A stretch of 64,000 nucleotides of DNA from assembly GCA_028571685.1 (NCBI GenBank), contig CM053140.1:21309501-21373500 (forward strand), read 5' to 3'. The notes beneath the pieces were generated by a model. The model was not told where the DNA came from, ran no database searches, and saw nothing but the letters and a program-made list of their open reading frames with translations. This DNA is from Heterohyrax brucei (taxonomy: Eukaryota; Chordata; Mammalia; Hyracoidea; Procaviidae). Both the position numbers and the translations under genes were made by a program. This document shows positions 44,526 through 58,189 of the stretch, in pieces (the stretch's first letter is position 1; every line of letters starts with the position of its first letter).

Positions 44526-44929
44526 TTTTTATGTTCTATCTCACTGTGTTTCTTTATCACTTCAGTGATAGCAAAGATATCCATCTCACGGTAATTATAT
44601 ACTTACATATTTGTTATGGGTATTCCACAAGAGTTCTAAATTGCTATTACTATTACTATTTTCCAGAATAAAGCCAAGAAGGTGATTCAGGAAATTATTG
44701 TCTTCTTATGTAATCCAGAATCTTACAGTTCATCTTTAGACAATACCAGCATGAGAAAGTAAATTTGCAGAAAATATCTGGAGAAACTTTATTTATTTAC
44801 TTCATCTCTGCATATCTTGTATTAACTGGTATCACACTTGACCTTGATAGCTAGTTTATGGCAGATCAACTGTATGCTCTCAGAGTTAAAATGCTACTTT
44901 AGCCAATAGTACAGGGCAGAGATGATGGA

Positions 44930-45110
44930 TGAGAATTAGCAGTGACTATTTATTAAGCACTTATCATGTCTTTTCTGTTGACTGTTTACAAGAGTTGCTT
45001 CTCATCTTTACAACAATCAGGGTGTTATTAGCTTTGTTTTACAGATAAAAATACCTAGGCTTAGAGAAATCAAATAACTTACCCAACTGATAGACTGAAA
45101 CTGATTAAGT
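44930..45110 (-). mobile_element. MIR/L2-like relic
   Basis: 'ttttacagataaaaatacct' and 'aatcaaataacttacccaac' match the reverse of the MIR 'aagttacttaacct' core. Diverged. Confidence 0.5.
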
Positions 45111-45241
45111 CAATTTAAGCCCACCTACGACCAGCATTAATGTGCTTTTTCTCCTGCTCTCGCTTGGCTGAGAGAATTGTAGATTCTGTTGCAATCTCTA
45201 TCACATATGAATTTTACAAAAGCATTTTACCTCTCAGACCC

Positions 45242-45767
45242 TCTGATGAACTGATCTGTGTCTCTCCAAAAATGTGTGTAGCCATATAGCTGGGCCATGA
45301 TTCCCAATATTTTATGATTGTCCTCCATTCTGTGATTTTCCTAAATGGTATATTAGAGGATGAGGGTGGGACTATATATCCCTTCATAGTATCATCTCCC
45401 TGCTCCACTATAAAGGGAGTTTCCTTGGAGTATGGCTTGTACCATCCTTTATCTTTTCATCCTACAAAAGACAAAAGGAAAGGGAAGCAAGCAGAGAACT
45501 GGGAACCTCACACCATCAAGCAAGCAGCACCGGGAGAAGATCGTGTCCTTCAGACCTGAGGTTCCTGTGCCACGATGCTCCATGAACAAAGACTGATGCA
45601 CCACAGGGACTTCCCTCCAGAGCTGACAAGGAGGGAAGCCTTCCTCTGGAGCGGACATCCTGAATTTGGATTTGTAGCCTACCAGACTGTGTAAGAATAA
45701 ACTTTCCCTTGTTAAAGGCATCCACTTTATGGTATTTCTGTTAGAGCAGCACTAGCTGACTAAAGCA
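45242..45767 (+). mobile_element. MaLR/ERVL-type solo LTR
   Basis: A 526-bp LTR with perfect duplication GACCC (45237-45241 and 45768-45772). The 5' end is diverged (tctgatgaactg) but the body matches the 15570 and 37264 copies. Confidence 0.86.
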
Positions 45768-46499
45768 GACCCTAAAATCATGTATTATTATCCAGAGATA
45801 GGCTTTCTCTGGAGAAATAGCTGCTTGTTATTGGAGACAGTAGACCTCATTGAATAATAGGAATTCACAAGTTTTAAGGAATTGCAACGTTTTGTATACA
45901 GTATTGGAATATCAGAAAATTCAGGAGTTACATAACACAAGTTTGGAGATAGTTGTTTGGTAGATTTTACACACCGAGGACTACCTTCTTGCTGCAGCAT
46001 AGGTGAAAAATAAGAGATGTCACAGACCACTTTGTAAGAACATATCAGTGTTATAGACTAAAAAAAAAAAAAAGCAAGTTCATAGATAAAACCAGAAACT
46101 TTTTTTTCCCACTGCTAGACTTAAGGAATATGTCATGAAATTGAAATTAACAGCAATCAGTATTATCAGTATGAGTGGCGGTCAGTCTCCTTATCTGAAT
46201 GTATTTGATAGTACTAGACAAAGTGCCTTCCAGAATAGATTATTGTTGCTGTGAACCAGTTACTAAGAACTAAAAGATATTTTCAAAGTCCAAGGCAGTA
46301 AAAGGAAAAATAGAAGCAATCACACAGTACAACAACTTTGGGGATCATAAGCACGTGTCATGGGTTTCACATTAAATGTTTGCTTAAACTTCCTGATCTT
46401 CTTCATTATCATATTTAGTGGCTCACTATCACTATCTTTTAAGTTGTTGTGAGAATGAAATAAAGTTGAATGAATGTGAAGCATGCAATAAATCAAACC

Positions 46500-46640
46500 C
46501 ATCATGATTAAGTAAATTCCAACCCATAGTAACCCCTATAGGACAGAGTAGAACTGCCCCACAGAATTTCCAAGGAATGGCTGGTGGATTCACTGACTTT
46601 TGTTAGCAGCTGAGCCTCTTAACCACTGCACCACACCACA
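46500..46640 (-). mobile_element. AfroSINE, diverged
   Basis: 'aaattccaacccatagtaac' to 'ccactgcaccacacc'. Confidence 0.75.
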
Positions 46641-46877
46641 GCACTCCATGTAACATATAATAAGAACTTAATAAATGTTCATTATTGTCATCATTCATTT
46701 GCTATCATGAGCTCCACTTTTCCCCACTTAATGTATGTGAGAGCAGGCTAACATAGCATTGATAATGGTTATTTGACATTTACATTTTCAGCATACAAGA
46801 AGAATTCTTTGCCTTCTTGGCCAGTGCAGGCCCTACTACTCAAGAGAGCATATAGAGATGCCCTTTATTAAACTAAA

Positions 46878-47033
46878 AAGACCCAAACCTATTTCTGTCA
46901 AGTAGATTTCAAATCATAGTAACCCTACAGCACAGAGCAGAATTTCTCCATGGACTTTCCAAGGAGTATAACCTTTGGTTAGCAGATCTTTTGGTTAGCA
47001 GCCAAATGCTTAACCACTGTGCTACTGGGGCGC
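46878..47033 (-). mobile_element. AfroSINE
   Basis: 'acccaaacctatttctgtca' to 'gtgctactggggcgc'; contains a short internal repeat of 'ttggttagcag'. Confidence 0.78.
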
Positions 47034-47042
47034 TTCATTATC

Positions 47043-47212
47043 AAAAACCAAAAACCAAACCCATTGTTGTCAAGTTGATTTCAGCTTTAACAACCCTATA
47101 GGAAGGAGTATAACTGCCCATAGGGTTTCCAAGTAGTGTCTGGTGAGTCTGAATTGCTAATTTTTTGGTTAGCAGCGATAGTCCTTAGCTACTGGGATGC
47201 CAGGAATTCTGG
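47043..47212 (-). mobile_element. AfroSINE
   Basis: 'aaaaaccaaacccattgttg' to 'gggatgccaggaattc'; lies just 5' of the near full-length L1. Confidence 0.8.
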
Positions 47213-48369
47213 CCCTATATTAACAATAACAAAAAAAGGTGGGAGATGGGGCCAAGATAGTGGACTAGACACACGTCTCCTCAATTTCTTCTGAGAACTT
47301 AGGCCTGGGATAATTGAACGGAGCTGTGTGGACATCCAAGGAGCCCTAGGATCAGGCATAGGGTTGTCAGATTGGCCTATGCACCACCAAACAGGTAACT
47401 ACCTCTCTCTAACACAAGGCAGTGCCATGCTGAGTCCTGGGAGGACTGCAGGCACTGATGCCTTCTTTGTTATCTGTGACACAGGAATTAGGCATGGGCC
47501 AGCAAATATGCTGAACTGCAATGCTTAAGTAAACAGCATATAGCGCAGCAGAGAGACTATGCTTGGGATAGCCACATTTTGAGAGCCTGGCTGCTGACTG
47601 AGTGTACCACTGCCTCTCCACACTCTTGTTTCTGGGCTGAACCATAGGTTCTGTTTTGCAGCAGGAAGAGCAGCTCAAGTGGGATGCCATCTTGGTCAGC
47701 TGGGAAATGCAGTCACCTACCAGGAGGTCTTAGCAGGTGATAATTCTCATGTTGAGAAGCGGCCCCTGTCTGCAAAGTGCTTCTCTAGCAGAAAAGCTGT
47801 GTTTAGGACAGTGGTGCCTACAGTTATGGGTGGGGCCTGGCAAAGGATGGCAGCAAGGCCATAACTTCTCCTTACTTTGAACCACATCATAGCGTCTGGG
47901 GACAACCTATGAGGTGCTTCTGTTGTCAGACAGAAGGCAGGGCCTGCCACACCTGACAGCCTGACTGATTTTGGCAGCTGTTGGACAGCTCCTCACTTAG
48001 CAGTAAAGTACATTTTTAAAGCAAGATCATCTGGAGAACTGACTGCTGAGTGGCCCAGCAGCACCTCCTCCACCCTTCATTGATCCACATCATAAAGTTG
48101 GCTAACAGCCCCACCCGTGACTCCATAAATAGGGTGCCATCTTTGCAAGTCAGGAGCCAGAGACTGCCACCCCATAGATTTCACCTGGGGCCTGTCACTA
48201 GAATACACAGAGGTAGCTGGTGACCAACTCCCTCATAGAACTATCCCTCAGCCTGTTGAGGTAACACCAGGGAAAGTGAACAGCTTCTGGAAGGTGTGAA
48301 GGCCACAATCAATAGCTAAGAAGCAGTCTCTCATGGCTCCAGAAAACTCCCAAAATAGTCAAAAAACTT

Positions 48370-49183
48370 CCCAGATGAAGAAGGCTTTATGAAACTATCA
48401 GAGGTTGAGTACAAAAGAATTATGTATAAAGTCCTCCTAGAGATTAAACAAAATGCAGTAGAAAAAAATGAAAAATTAAGTAAGCTGTTTGAACTAATGG
48501 AACATCAATGATCTGAAATCCAGCAGATCAATAATAAGATTACAGAATTAGACAATTTAATCCAAAGCCAAAAGAGGAAAATTGAGATAGAAGCCAGAGT
48601 TAATGAGCTTCAGGACAGAACAACTGACAATAGCATTCATGAGGAGAAAACAGAGAAAGGAAATAAGGAAAATGAAGAAGCATTAAGAAACATGCGGGAC
48701 TTTATTAAGAGGACTAATCTATGAATAATTGGCATTCCTGTACAGTGAGGGATAGCTGCAAATACAGAAAGTATTGCTATAGAGTTGCTGACAGATAACT
48801 TCCCTGAAATTATGAAAGAGAACATAGATATCCAAGATGCTTACTGAATGCCACAAAAACTAGACCCCAAAATAAAGACACCAAGGCATATTATAATCAA
48901 GCTTAATAAAATGAAACATAAACAGAGGTTCTTAAAGGCAGTGAGGCTTAAAGCAAAGCTAACATACAGAGGGAAGCCCTGTAGGCTTTTGTCTGACTTC
49001 TTGGAGGAAACAATGTTGGCAAGAAGGCAGTGGAGTAACACATTCAAAGCCCTGAAGGAGAAAAAGTTACAGCCAAGAATTATATATCCTGAAAAATTGT
49101 CTGTCACACGTGAAGGTGAAATGAAGACATTTGAAGATATACAGAAGCTTAGAGACTTTGTAAAAACCAAACACAAACTATAA
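48370..49183 (+). pseudogene. L1 ORF1 remnant (RNA-binding protein)
   Basis: The N-terminal coiled-coil half (48370-48840) is interrupted by stops, for example near 48510 and 48720. The C-terminal half is open from 48848 and carries the typical L1 ORF1p RRM/CTD features: PRHIIIKL, FLEETMLARRQW, and LQPRIIYPEKLS near the end. ORF1p is the nucleic-acid chaperone of the L1 ribonucleoprotein. This copy cannot make the full protein. Confidence 0.85.
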
Positions 49184-49659
49184 GAAATACTGGAAGAAGC
49201 TTTTTGCTTAGAAAAAGAAAAACATCAAGTGTATACTTAAGGAGGCAATGCAGGACACAGCACCCAGAACCCTACTCAGTTAGAGAAGTCATGAAGCTCA
49301 ATCAAAACTACATTATTAAAAGAAGGTAACCAGTGATCATAATGCAAAAACTATGACATCATCACACTAAAAAGAAGAATACACTACAGTAGTTATAAAC
49401 CTTTCAGATGGAGTGGAAATTAAAAAGATATGCAGAAGTTAAAGTCTGGTTTAAACCTAGAATAATAATGGGGATCATGAAATAACCACAAAACAAAATA
49501 ACAATGTGACATATCAAAACAAGAAACATAATGAAAGAGTCTTAACAAACACAAAACCAACACTGAAAAAGATGAAAAGTCAGCACATAAAGAAAAATGA
49601 CCCAGAACAGAATATTAAGAGCAACGTAGAAAACATAAATAATGCAAAAATAAATGCAT

Positions 49660-52600
49660 CAAAATGGCAGCACTCAACACATATCTATCAATAATTACAC
49701 TGAATATAAACGGACTGAACACTCCAATAAAGACAGTGAGTGACACTGTGGGTCAAAAGACATGATCTGTCTATATGCTTCTTACAAGAAACACACTGTA
49801 GACTCAAAAATATGATGAACAAACTGAAAATCAAAGGGTGGAAAAATATATACCAAGCCAACAAAATACCAAGAAGAGCAGGAGTGGCAACACTAATCTC
49901 AGATAAAATATACTTTAATGTAAAATCCACCATCATGGACAAGGATGGTCTCTGTTTATTGCTGAAAGATTCAGTACATAAGCAGAACATAGCAATATCA
50001 AATATTTATGCACCCAATACCAGAAAGCATCTAAATACATCAAACAAACACCAACAACACTGAAAAACGAGACAGATTACTCCACATTAATAGTTGGAGA
50101 CTTCAACACTCCACTTTCAGTAATAGACATATCATCCAGAAAAAACAGTAAAGATACAGAAGATCTCACTGAGACAATTAACCAACTAGACCTCATCAAC
50201 ATATACAAAATTTTTACCCATCAATAGATAAGTACATCTTCTTCTCCAGTACACATGAAACACTTTCCAGAATGGACCATGTGTTAGGACATAAAGCAAG
50301 TCTCAACAAAATCCAAACCACTGAATTATTGCAAAGCATCTTCTTGGGTCATAAAGCCATAAAAGTTGAAATCAAAAGCAGGATAAAAATAGGTAGAAAT
50401 GGAAAATGAACAACACCTTGCTCAAAAATTCATGGGTTATAAAAGAAATCCAGGACAAAATAAAGAAGTTTATGGAATTAAATGAGAATGAAAGCACACC
50501 TTACCAGACTCTATGGGATACAATAAAAGTAGTGCTCAGAGGTCAGTTTATCTCTATAAATGCACACATCTGGAATGAAGAAAGGACCCAAATCAAAGAA
50601 TTAACCCTAAAGCCTGAACAAGTAGAAAGAGAGGAACAGAGGCACCCCTTAGGCACCAAAATAAAGATAATAAAGATGAGAGTAGAACTGAATGAATTAG
50701 AGAATAGAAGAACAACTGAAAAAATTAATGAAACTAAAAGGCTGTTCTTTTAACAGATCAACAAAATTGATAAACCACTGGCTAAACTTACAAAAGAAAA
50801 ACAGGAGAGGAAATGAATAACCTGAATAAGAAATGAGATGAGAGGTGTCACAACAGACCCAATAGAAATAAAAAATATCTTAACAGAGTACCATGAGAGA
50901 TTGTACTCCAAACAGATTTGAAAACCTAGAGGAAATGGACAGATTCATATCACCTACCAAAATTATCACAAGGAGAAGTAGAACAATTTAATAAATGCTT
51001 CACAAAGGAAGAGATTGAAAAACTCATTAAAAAAAACCCACCAGCCCCAAAACGCCTTGACCCAGATGGTTTCACTGGAGAATTTTTAGAGAAGAGTTAA
51101 CTGCAATACTACTGAGTCTATTTCACAGCACAGAAGAGGATGGAATACTCCCAAATTCATTCTACAAAGCTAGTATAACCCTGATACCCATACCAGGGAA
51201 AGATCCCACAAAAAAGAAAATTGATGACCAATTTCACTCACAAACCTAGATGCAAAAATCTTCAAGAAAATCTTAGCCAATAGAATTCAACAACATATCA
51301 AAAAAAAATTCATCATGACCTAGTTGGAGTTGCCTGGGATGCAAGGCTAGTTCAACATCAGAAAAACAATGAATGTAATCAACCACATAAATAGCACAAA
51401 AGTTAAGAATCACCTAATTTTGTCAATTGATGCAGAAAAGGCACTTAACAAAGTCCAATACCATTCATGCTAAAAACTCTCAGCGAAATAGGAACACAGG
51501 GGAAATTCCTCAACACAGTGAGGGGCATCTATGCAAAGCCAACCACCTACATCATCCTGAATGGAAAGAGATTGAAAGAATTTCTCTTCAAAACACGAAA
51601 TAGACAAGGATGCCCACTCTTACCACTTCTATTCAGCATTTTACTAGAGGTTCTAGCCAGAACAATTAACAAGACAAAGAAATAAAGGGCATCTGTATCA
51701 GCAAAGAAGAAGTAAAAATCTCCCTATTTGCAGACAATCCTCAAGAATCCAGAAGTAAACTACTGGAACTAATAGAAGAGTTCAGCAAAGTATCAGGATA
51801 TATAATAAATACAAGTAAATCAGTAGGATTCTTTTATAGCAACAAGAGATTATGAAAGAAGAAATCACCAAATCAATACAATTTACTATAGCCTCCAAGA
51901 AGAGAAAATGCCTGGAAATGAATCTAACTAAAGAAATAAGACCTTACTGCAAAAGAGACGTACATAAATGGAGAAACCTACCCTGCTGATGCATAGCAAG
52001 ATTTAACACTGTGGAAATGTCCATTTTGCCCAAAGTGATCTACACATACAGTGCAATCCCAATACAAATCCCAATGTGTTTTTTAATGAGATGGAGAAAC
52101 AAATCACCAACTTTATTTGGAAAGGGAAGAAACCCTGGATGTGTAAAGCGCTGGTAAAGAAGAGGAACACAGTGGGAGGCCTCACACCACCCGACCTTAG
52201 AAGCTATTATGCTGCCATGGTAGTCAAAACAGCCTGGTGCTGGTACAAGAGCAGACATATAGATCAACAGAAAGAGTTGACACCTCAGAGATGCCACCAC
52301 TCTCTTGCGAAAAGCTGATATTTGACAAAGGCCCTATAATTGTAAACTGGGGTAAAAACTGCCTCTTTAACAAACGGTGTTGGCAAAATTGCATATCCAT
52401 CTGCAAAAAACTGGAACAAGACCCATATGTCACACCTTATACAAAAACTAACTCAAAATGGATCAAAGACCAAAACATAAAACCTAAAACGATAAAGATC
52501 TTGCAAGAAAAGATAGGATCAACAATGGAAGTTCTAATACACAGTTTAGACTGACTTCAAAAACTAACAAAGCATGATCGACAGAAAAGAAAATAGATAA

Positions 52601-53400
52601 ATGGGAACTACTAAGAATTTTGCTCATTCAAAGACTTTATCAAAAGAGTTAAAAGACCATCTACAGAACGGCAAAAATATTCGGCAACTACATGTTGGAC
52701 CAACATCTGATCTCCATAATCTACACAGTACTGCAAAATATCAACAAGAAAAAGGCAATAACCCAATCAAGTGATGGGCAAAGGAGATGGACAGACACTT
52801 CACCAAAAGGACATCCAGGCAGCCAGAAGACAAATGAGGAAATGCTCACGATTATTGAGAAATCCAAACCCAAACTACAATGAGATACCATCTCATCCCA
52901 ACAGGGTTGGCCATAATCCAAAAAACACAAAAGAACAAATGTTGGAGAGCCTATGGAGAGATCGGAACTCTTGTCCACTGCTGGTGAGATTGCAAAATGG
53001 TACAATATCTTTGGAAAGCAATTTGGTGCTTCCTTAAAGAGCTGAAAACAGGTATACCATTTTGTCCAGTAATTCCACTGCTTGGAATACATCCTGCAGA
53101 AACAAAGGCTGTCACATGAACAGATATATGCACACAAATGTTTATTGCAGCACAGTCCACAATAGCAAAATGATGGAATCAATAGATGAATGGATAAATA
53201 AACTATGGTACATATACTCAGTGGAACACTATGCAATGATAAAGAACAGTGGTGATTTTAGGAAGCATCTCAGCCTGGTTTCAACTGGAAGACATGATGC
53301 TGAGTGAAATCAGCCAGCAGCAAAAGCACAAATACTGTATGAGATCCCTGTGATAAGGACCAAAAGATAGACTTATGCACAGAAGAAAAGACTCTTTGAT
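49660..53400 (+). pseudogene. L1 ORF2 remnant (endonuclease and reverse transcriptase)
   Basis: It begins at the apurinic endonuclease domain (LSIITLNINGLNTPIK) and passes VGDFNTPLS (endonuclease). The reverse transcriptase motif RQGCPLLPLLFSILLEVLA is at about 51600-51660. The catalytic box, normally FADD, reads FADN near 51728-51739 and is followed by a shortened segment. The C-terminal part (52076-53300) is open in pieces. Many frameshifts and stops are present, so it is not functional. Confidence 0.85.
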
Positions 53401-54336
53401 GGCTACAATGGTGGGGAGGGAGGAAGAGGGCTGGTCATAGATTAGATAATTGATAGAAATTTGGTCAGGTGAAAGCAGTGACAGCACATAGTAGAAAGTA
53501 GATCAACTTAACTGGACTTCACCATAAACTGAAAGCCCTTCTAATGTCAACCCAACAGTGCAAGGATGGAGTAGCAGGAGTGGGGTATGGGGACCATGCT
53601 TTCAGGGGACACTGAGGCCAGTTGGCATAACTAGTCTATTGCTAAGACAGTCTTCTGCACTCCATATTGGTAAGTGGTATCTGGGGTCTTAAAAGCTAGC
53701 AAGCTGCCATCTGAGGTACACCAAATGGTCTCAACTCATCCGGAAGAGATGATCACCGAGACATGAGAAAAAAAGAGCTCAGGAGACAGAAAGACAAATG
53801 TGAATGGGAGACTGTATCAACATGTGACCGAAAGAATGAGATGGTGCCTGGCCACCACCAAAGACAGACATGATGGGGCACAAGGTGTTGAGTCCCTGTG
53901 GCGACACCAGAAACAGCGGGCTGCAGTTCAAAAATTCTACTAGAAGACCACAACTGATAGTCCAATGGCTGAGGAGAGGGGTTCCCTGGGAGTATGGCAC
54001 CTAGACCTGCTGCTGCCCCTGTCTAGAAATGCTACTGAGGTCATCTCTTTGGACAAAAATGGACTGGACTCAGGGACACAATGTGACCATATGGTATGTG
54101 TACCTTATGGTTCTATGCATTTATAGCAGGCTGTCTTATTGGTCTCTTCCTATATGGGAGACAAGAGGGTGGAGACGAGCAGACAGGAGCTTGTTAAGAG
54201 GATATGACAAGTATAGAATAAAAAGTGCTGTCACTGGGCAAGGACAGCAGGCAGCACAGGGACATGCTGATAGGAGGGCATGCAAAATTAATTTGGATTG
54301 TGTACATTCACTTAATCACAATGGAAAAAAAAAGCA

Positions 54337-54380
54337 AAAAAACAAACCCAGTGCTGTTGAGTTGATTCCAACTCATATTA
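54337..54380 (-). mobile_element. AfroSINE tail fragment
   Basis: 'aacccagtgctgttgagttg' then 'attccaactcat' only; truncated directly after the L1 3' end. Confidence 0.65.
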
Positions 54381-54644
54381 GGACTTCTTAAAAAAGAAAA
54401 CAAAACATTAATTTTTATGGCCATTTGTAAGGTTGGATGAGATGGGAAACTGAGGTGTTTAGGTAGGCCAATTGGCATAACCAGCCTATTCCTAAGAGAG
54501 TCTTCTGCACCCCATATGTCATTTCCCTGAAGTACGATGGGGAATTTTGTCTTATTACAGTAAATAATACATCATTTCCCATCAACTACAGTTTGTGCTG
54601 AAGTTACCCAGTTGAGGGAAATAACTTCTGTAGTAAACTGGAAC

Positions 54645-54800
54645 ACAGATGGTGCAGTGATTCACAGCTACAGCTGCTAACTAAAAGGTCAGCAGTTCAA
54701 ATCTACTAATAGCTCCCTGGAAACCCCATGGAACAGTTCTACTCTGATCTATAAAGTTGCTGTAAGTTGTAATCAGCAGCAGTGATTGTGTGTGTATATA
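54645..54800 (+). mobile_element. AfroSINE, diverged
   Basis: 'acacagatggtgcagtgatt' to 'tgtaatcagcagcagtgatt'. Confidence 0.75.
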
Positions 54801-55892
54801 ATAGCCTTTTTTTTTTTTTTGGTAGCATAATAAAGCATAATAAAACTGAGTTTTAGGAACCTGGTGAAAATACATGACTGTTGTTCTCCTTCTGAGATCC
54901 AAAGGGGAGTATCAAGCCTGGTAACATTTTCTTGAATATATTTATCAATGTAAGGGGTATAATTTTCCTACATATCCTCCAAGTGTCAAATATCAACATA
55001 GATATCTTTTCAATAAAATTTCATTATTGTATAAGGGAATGTTTAATTCAAATTAATGACATTAGAAGCCTATAAACTTTCACGTTAAATATCTAGTTTT
55101 ATAAATTGTGTTCATCACTTTAAGAATGCTTGGAATACATACAAAAAAATAGAAACTTTATGGGTATTTTAAAACTACTGAAAAGTTTATTAGAAAGTAC
55201 AGTTATGGATGCATTTGAATGTTAATTCTAAAAAAATACATAGTTAAACTGTTATGTAGAATTTCAGTCTTATAACCAAGCAAATTAAAATATTGTACAA
55301 ATTTAAAAAAAAAAAAAGACATTTTAAACCAGAAGGTGGTTGAGGCTTTCTTAGTAAAACAGAATAACTATTCATGGAATAACAAAAACCCAGTTGTCTG
55401 TATTTGCATCAGACTTGGAGAATATGAGTTCATTTATTGTATTAAATTGTTTTGGAACTGATACTTTTCATTGTTGCTAAGGCAGCACCTGGCAGTAAGC
55501 TAGGTGTCCACAACTGTATGTTCTTTAGAGTAATAAAACCATAAATTTGAAAGAGATTTTAAAAATTACTTGGTCCAAACTCTATTTCTGAGTTGGAGAA
55601 AATGTGTTCCAAAAATGTTGACTTGTCCAAGCTCACAGGACTAATATAAGAAATCTAGACTGAGGACTCAGGCATTACGGTGTTTCTTGGTTGTATTCTG
55701 CCCGCTATTACACACTTTTGATAATCTGCTAAAGCACTCACAGTAACTTTGTTACTGGAATCATTAATTTAGATGATTTTGTCCTTTCATCTGTCCTTAT
55801 TCCTCCACTTCCTTCTCCGTAACTACCTAGCAGATGAGAGCTCTTTGGGGCCTACACTACCATTTAAATGTGATAAAACACTAAACTTCTTC

Positions 55893-57350
55893 TTCTTTTT
55901 TTAAAAAATTGCGATTAAATGGAAGTATACAATCCGAACTGGTTTTGCATGCCCACCTATCTGCAGCTCCCTCTGCTCTCCCTGCCCTGTGACAGCACAC
56001 TCCTGTTTTCTACTCTGTGTATCTAGTATCCTCTTAACAAGTATCTGTTCCTCATCAACCCCCCTCCCACTGTTCTACCCTCTTCTCTCCCATCTAGAAA
56101 GAGACCAGCAGGACAGCCTCCTATAAATGCACAGAACCATGGAGTACACACATCATATGGTCACACTGTGTCTCTGAGTCCAGTCTATTCTCATCTGAAG
56201 AGCTGACTCATTACTGGTGTCATGGTTTGAATTGTGTCCCCCCAAAAATGTGTGCAGCCATGTGGCTGGGATATGGTTCCCAGTATCTTGGAAATGTCCT
56301 CCATTGTGTGGTTTTGCTAACCTGTATGTTAAAGAATTAGGGTGGGGCTGTGAATTCCTGCTATGGGGGAAGTTTCCCTGGAGTATGGCTTGCCCCACCC
56401 TTAATGCTTTTAGCTTGCAAGGAATAAAAGGAAAAAGAACCAAGGACAATTTGAGAACCTCGCTACCATCAAGCAAGCAGCACCGGGAGCAGAGCCTGTC
56501 ATTCAGACCAGAGGTTCTTGCGTTAGGACACTCCCTGGACAATGACTGATGCAATACCGGACTTTCCTCCAGAGCCAACAAGGGGAAAGTCTTTCCCTGG
56601 AGCGGACACCCTGAATATGGACTTGCAACCTACCGGACTGTGTAAGAATAAATCTTTCTTTGTTAAAGCCATCCACTCTGTGGTATTTCTGTTAGAGCAG
56701 CCCTAGCTGACTAAAACAACTGGTTTCCAGTCAGGGACAACAGCAGGTCTAGTGGCCATGTTCCCAGGGGATCCTCCAGGCTGCTGGACAATGAATTCAG
56801 GTCTTTTAGTAGAGTTCTTGGGCTGCACACCTCTTCTTCTCAAGTTGCCCCAGGGACTCTACACTGTGTTACATGTCATGGCTGTCTGGTGGTGTCCAGG
56901 CACCATCTGGTTGTTCTGGTCTCATGTTGATACAGTCTCCCATTCACATGGGTCCTTCCGTCTCCTGGGCTCTTTTTTCCTCGTATCTTCGTTGTTCTCA
57001 GTGATCATTTGTTCCAGATGAGTTGGGACCATTTGGTGTACATTAAGTGGTAGCTTGCTAGCTTTTAAGACTCCAGACACCACTCACCAGTATGGGGTGC
57101 AGAAAACTCTCTTAGCAGTAGACTAGTTATGCCAGTTGGCCTCAATGTCCCCTGAATCCATGGTCCCCAGACCACCACCCTGCTACTCTACCCTTCGAAA
57201 TATTAGGTTGATTTTATGGTGAAGTCCAGTTAAGTTGATCTACTCTCTACTGTGTGCTGTCACTGCTTTCACCTAACCACATTTCTATCGACTATCTCAT
57301 CTGTGCCCAACCTCTCCCTCCCTCCCCACCCTTGTAGCTGTCAAAGAGTC
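55893..57350 (-). mobile_element. L1 3' end, minus orientation, split by an LTR
   Basis: The reverse complement of the L1 3' UTR, with the A-rich end at the left. It is interrupted at 56218-56718 by a MaLR-type LTR that duplicated ACTGG. Joining 55893-56217 to 56724-57350 restores a continuous L1 3' UTR up to the segment equivalent to 53380. Confidence 0.86.
56218..56718 (+). mobile_element. MaLR/ERVL-type solo LTR inserted in L1
   Basis: A 501-bp LTR with perfect duplication ACTGG (56213-56217 and 56719-56723). It begins tgtcatggtttg and ends ctgactaaaaca. It interrupts a minus-strand L1 3' UTR, so it is younger than that L1. Confidence 0.9.
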
Positions 57351-57844
57351 TACCAAATTTCTTAAATCCTGTGTCATTCTTAAGATACAATTGAAAAAAG
57401 AAATGTTACAAAACAGACAATACTACTTGTTAGAATAATTCTCAAGAATAAGGTATTGTAAGAAATGTAGATTTTCCTGATTTAATATTGGCTAGTACCT
57501 TATCAAAAGGTGTTTAAACAAATTTGCTTCCATTCTACACAAAGTAAAGACACTATCAACTTTCCTGTTTCCTGGTTACACTGGTAGATAAATGCTATTT
57601 AATGTTAATTTGGAAATCTCTCGAGTACTTTTACATTAAATTTCATGTGATTCTATTATTCTGAATTATTTACATTACATGTAATTGTGCAATATTAACT
57701 AGTGATAAAGTGCATAGATATTGTATTTAGGATGCTGTTTAAAAGTTATTTGGAAAGATGCATTTAAAGTCTGCTTTTTTGTTAAAATGTTTTTACGCAG
57801 TGCTTAATTTATTAAAATCAGCCATTCAAGATGAAAAAAAAAAA

Positions 57845-57970
57845 GGCAAACCTAAAAACCTCAACTCACAGTGATCCTGCAGGACAGAGGAGAACTGCCC
57901 TGTGGTTTTCCAATGACCAGCTAGTAGATTTGAACTGCTGACCTTTTGGTTAGCAGCAATATGCAAGTAC
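57845..57970 (-). mobile_element. AfroSINE, head-truncated
   Basis: 'aacctcaactcacagtgatc' to 'ttttggttagcagcaat'; preceded by an A-run that may be its own reversed tail. Confidence 0.78.
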
Positions 57971-58189
57971 AACCCAAATCTGTCTGTGGTGACAAGATGA
58001 GATGACAATTCCTTTTTATAACCAAGGCATTACCCCCCAAAACTCTAGGGGCCTTCTGGCTGGAAATCAGGCCCTCTGCAAGTGCTTCTCAATGAAGCGT
58101 CCAGGAACTTCCACTATAATTCTCTGGGTATGTTTACTATTCCTTCAAATGCTGCTACAGAATACATGTTGCTGGGTCTTTCTTTTTGC

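Larger units (their letters stand above)
47237..54335 (+). mobile_element. Near full-length L1 LINE, inactive
   Basis: A 7.1-kb plus-strand L1. It has a GC-richer 5' region (47237 to about 48370), a broken ORF1, a broken ORF2 and a 3' UTR ending in an A-rich tail near 54320-54335. Its 3' UTR is repeated in several truncated copies in this window (21425, 34322, and inverted at 25905, 43957 and 55893), showing one afrotherian L1 lineage. Many stops and frameshifts make it dead. Clear target-site duplications could not be fixed because both flanks are A-rich. Confidence 0.88.

Noticed and set aside
52721-53236. 171-codon minus-strand open frame
   Set aside because: It is the antisense strand of L1 ORF2.
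56153-56581. 142-codon minus-strand open frame
   Set aside because: It is antisense to a MaLR LTR and L1 3' UTR. Similar frames recur at the other LTR copies.
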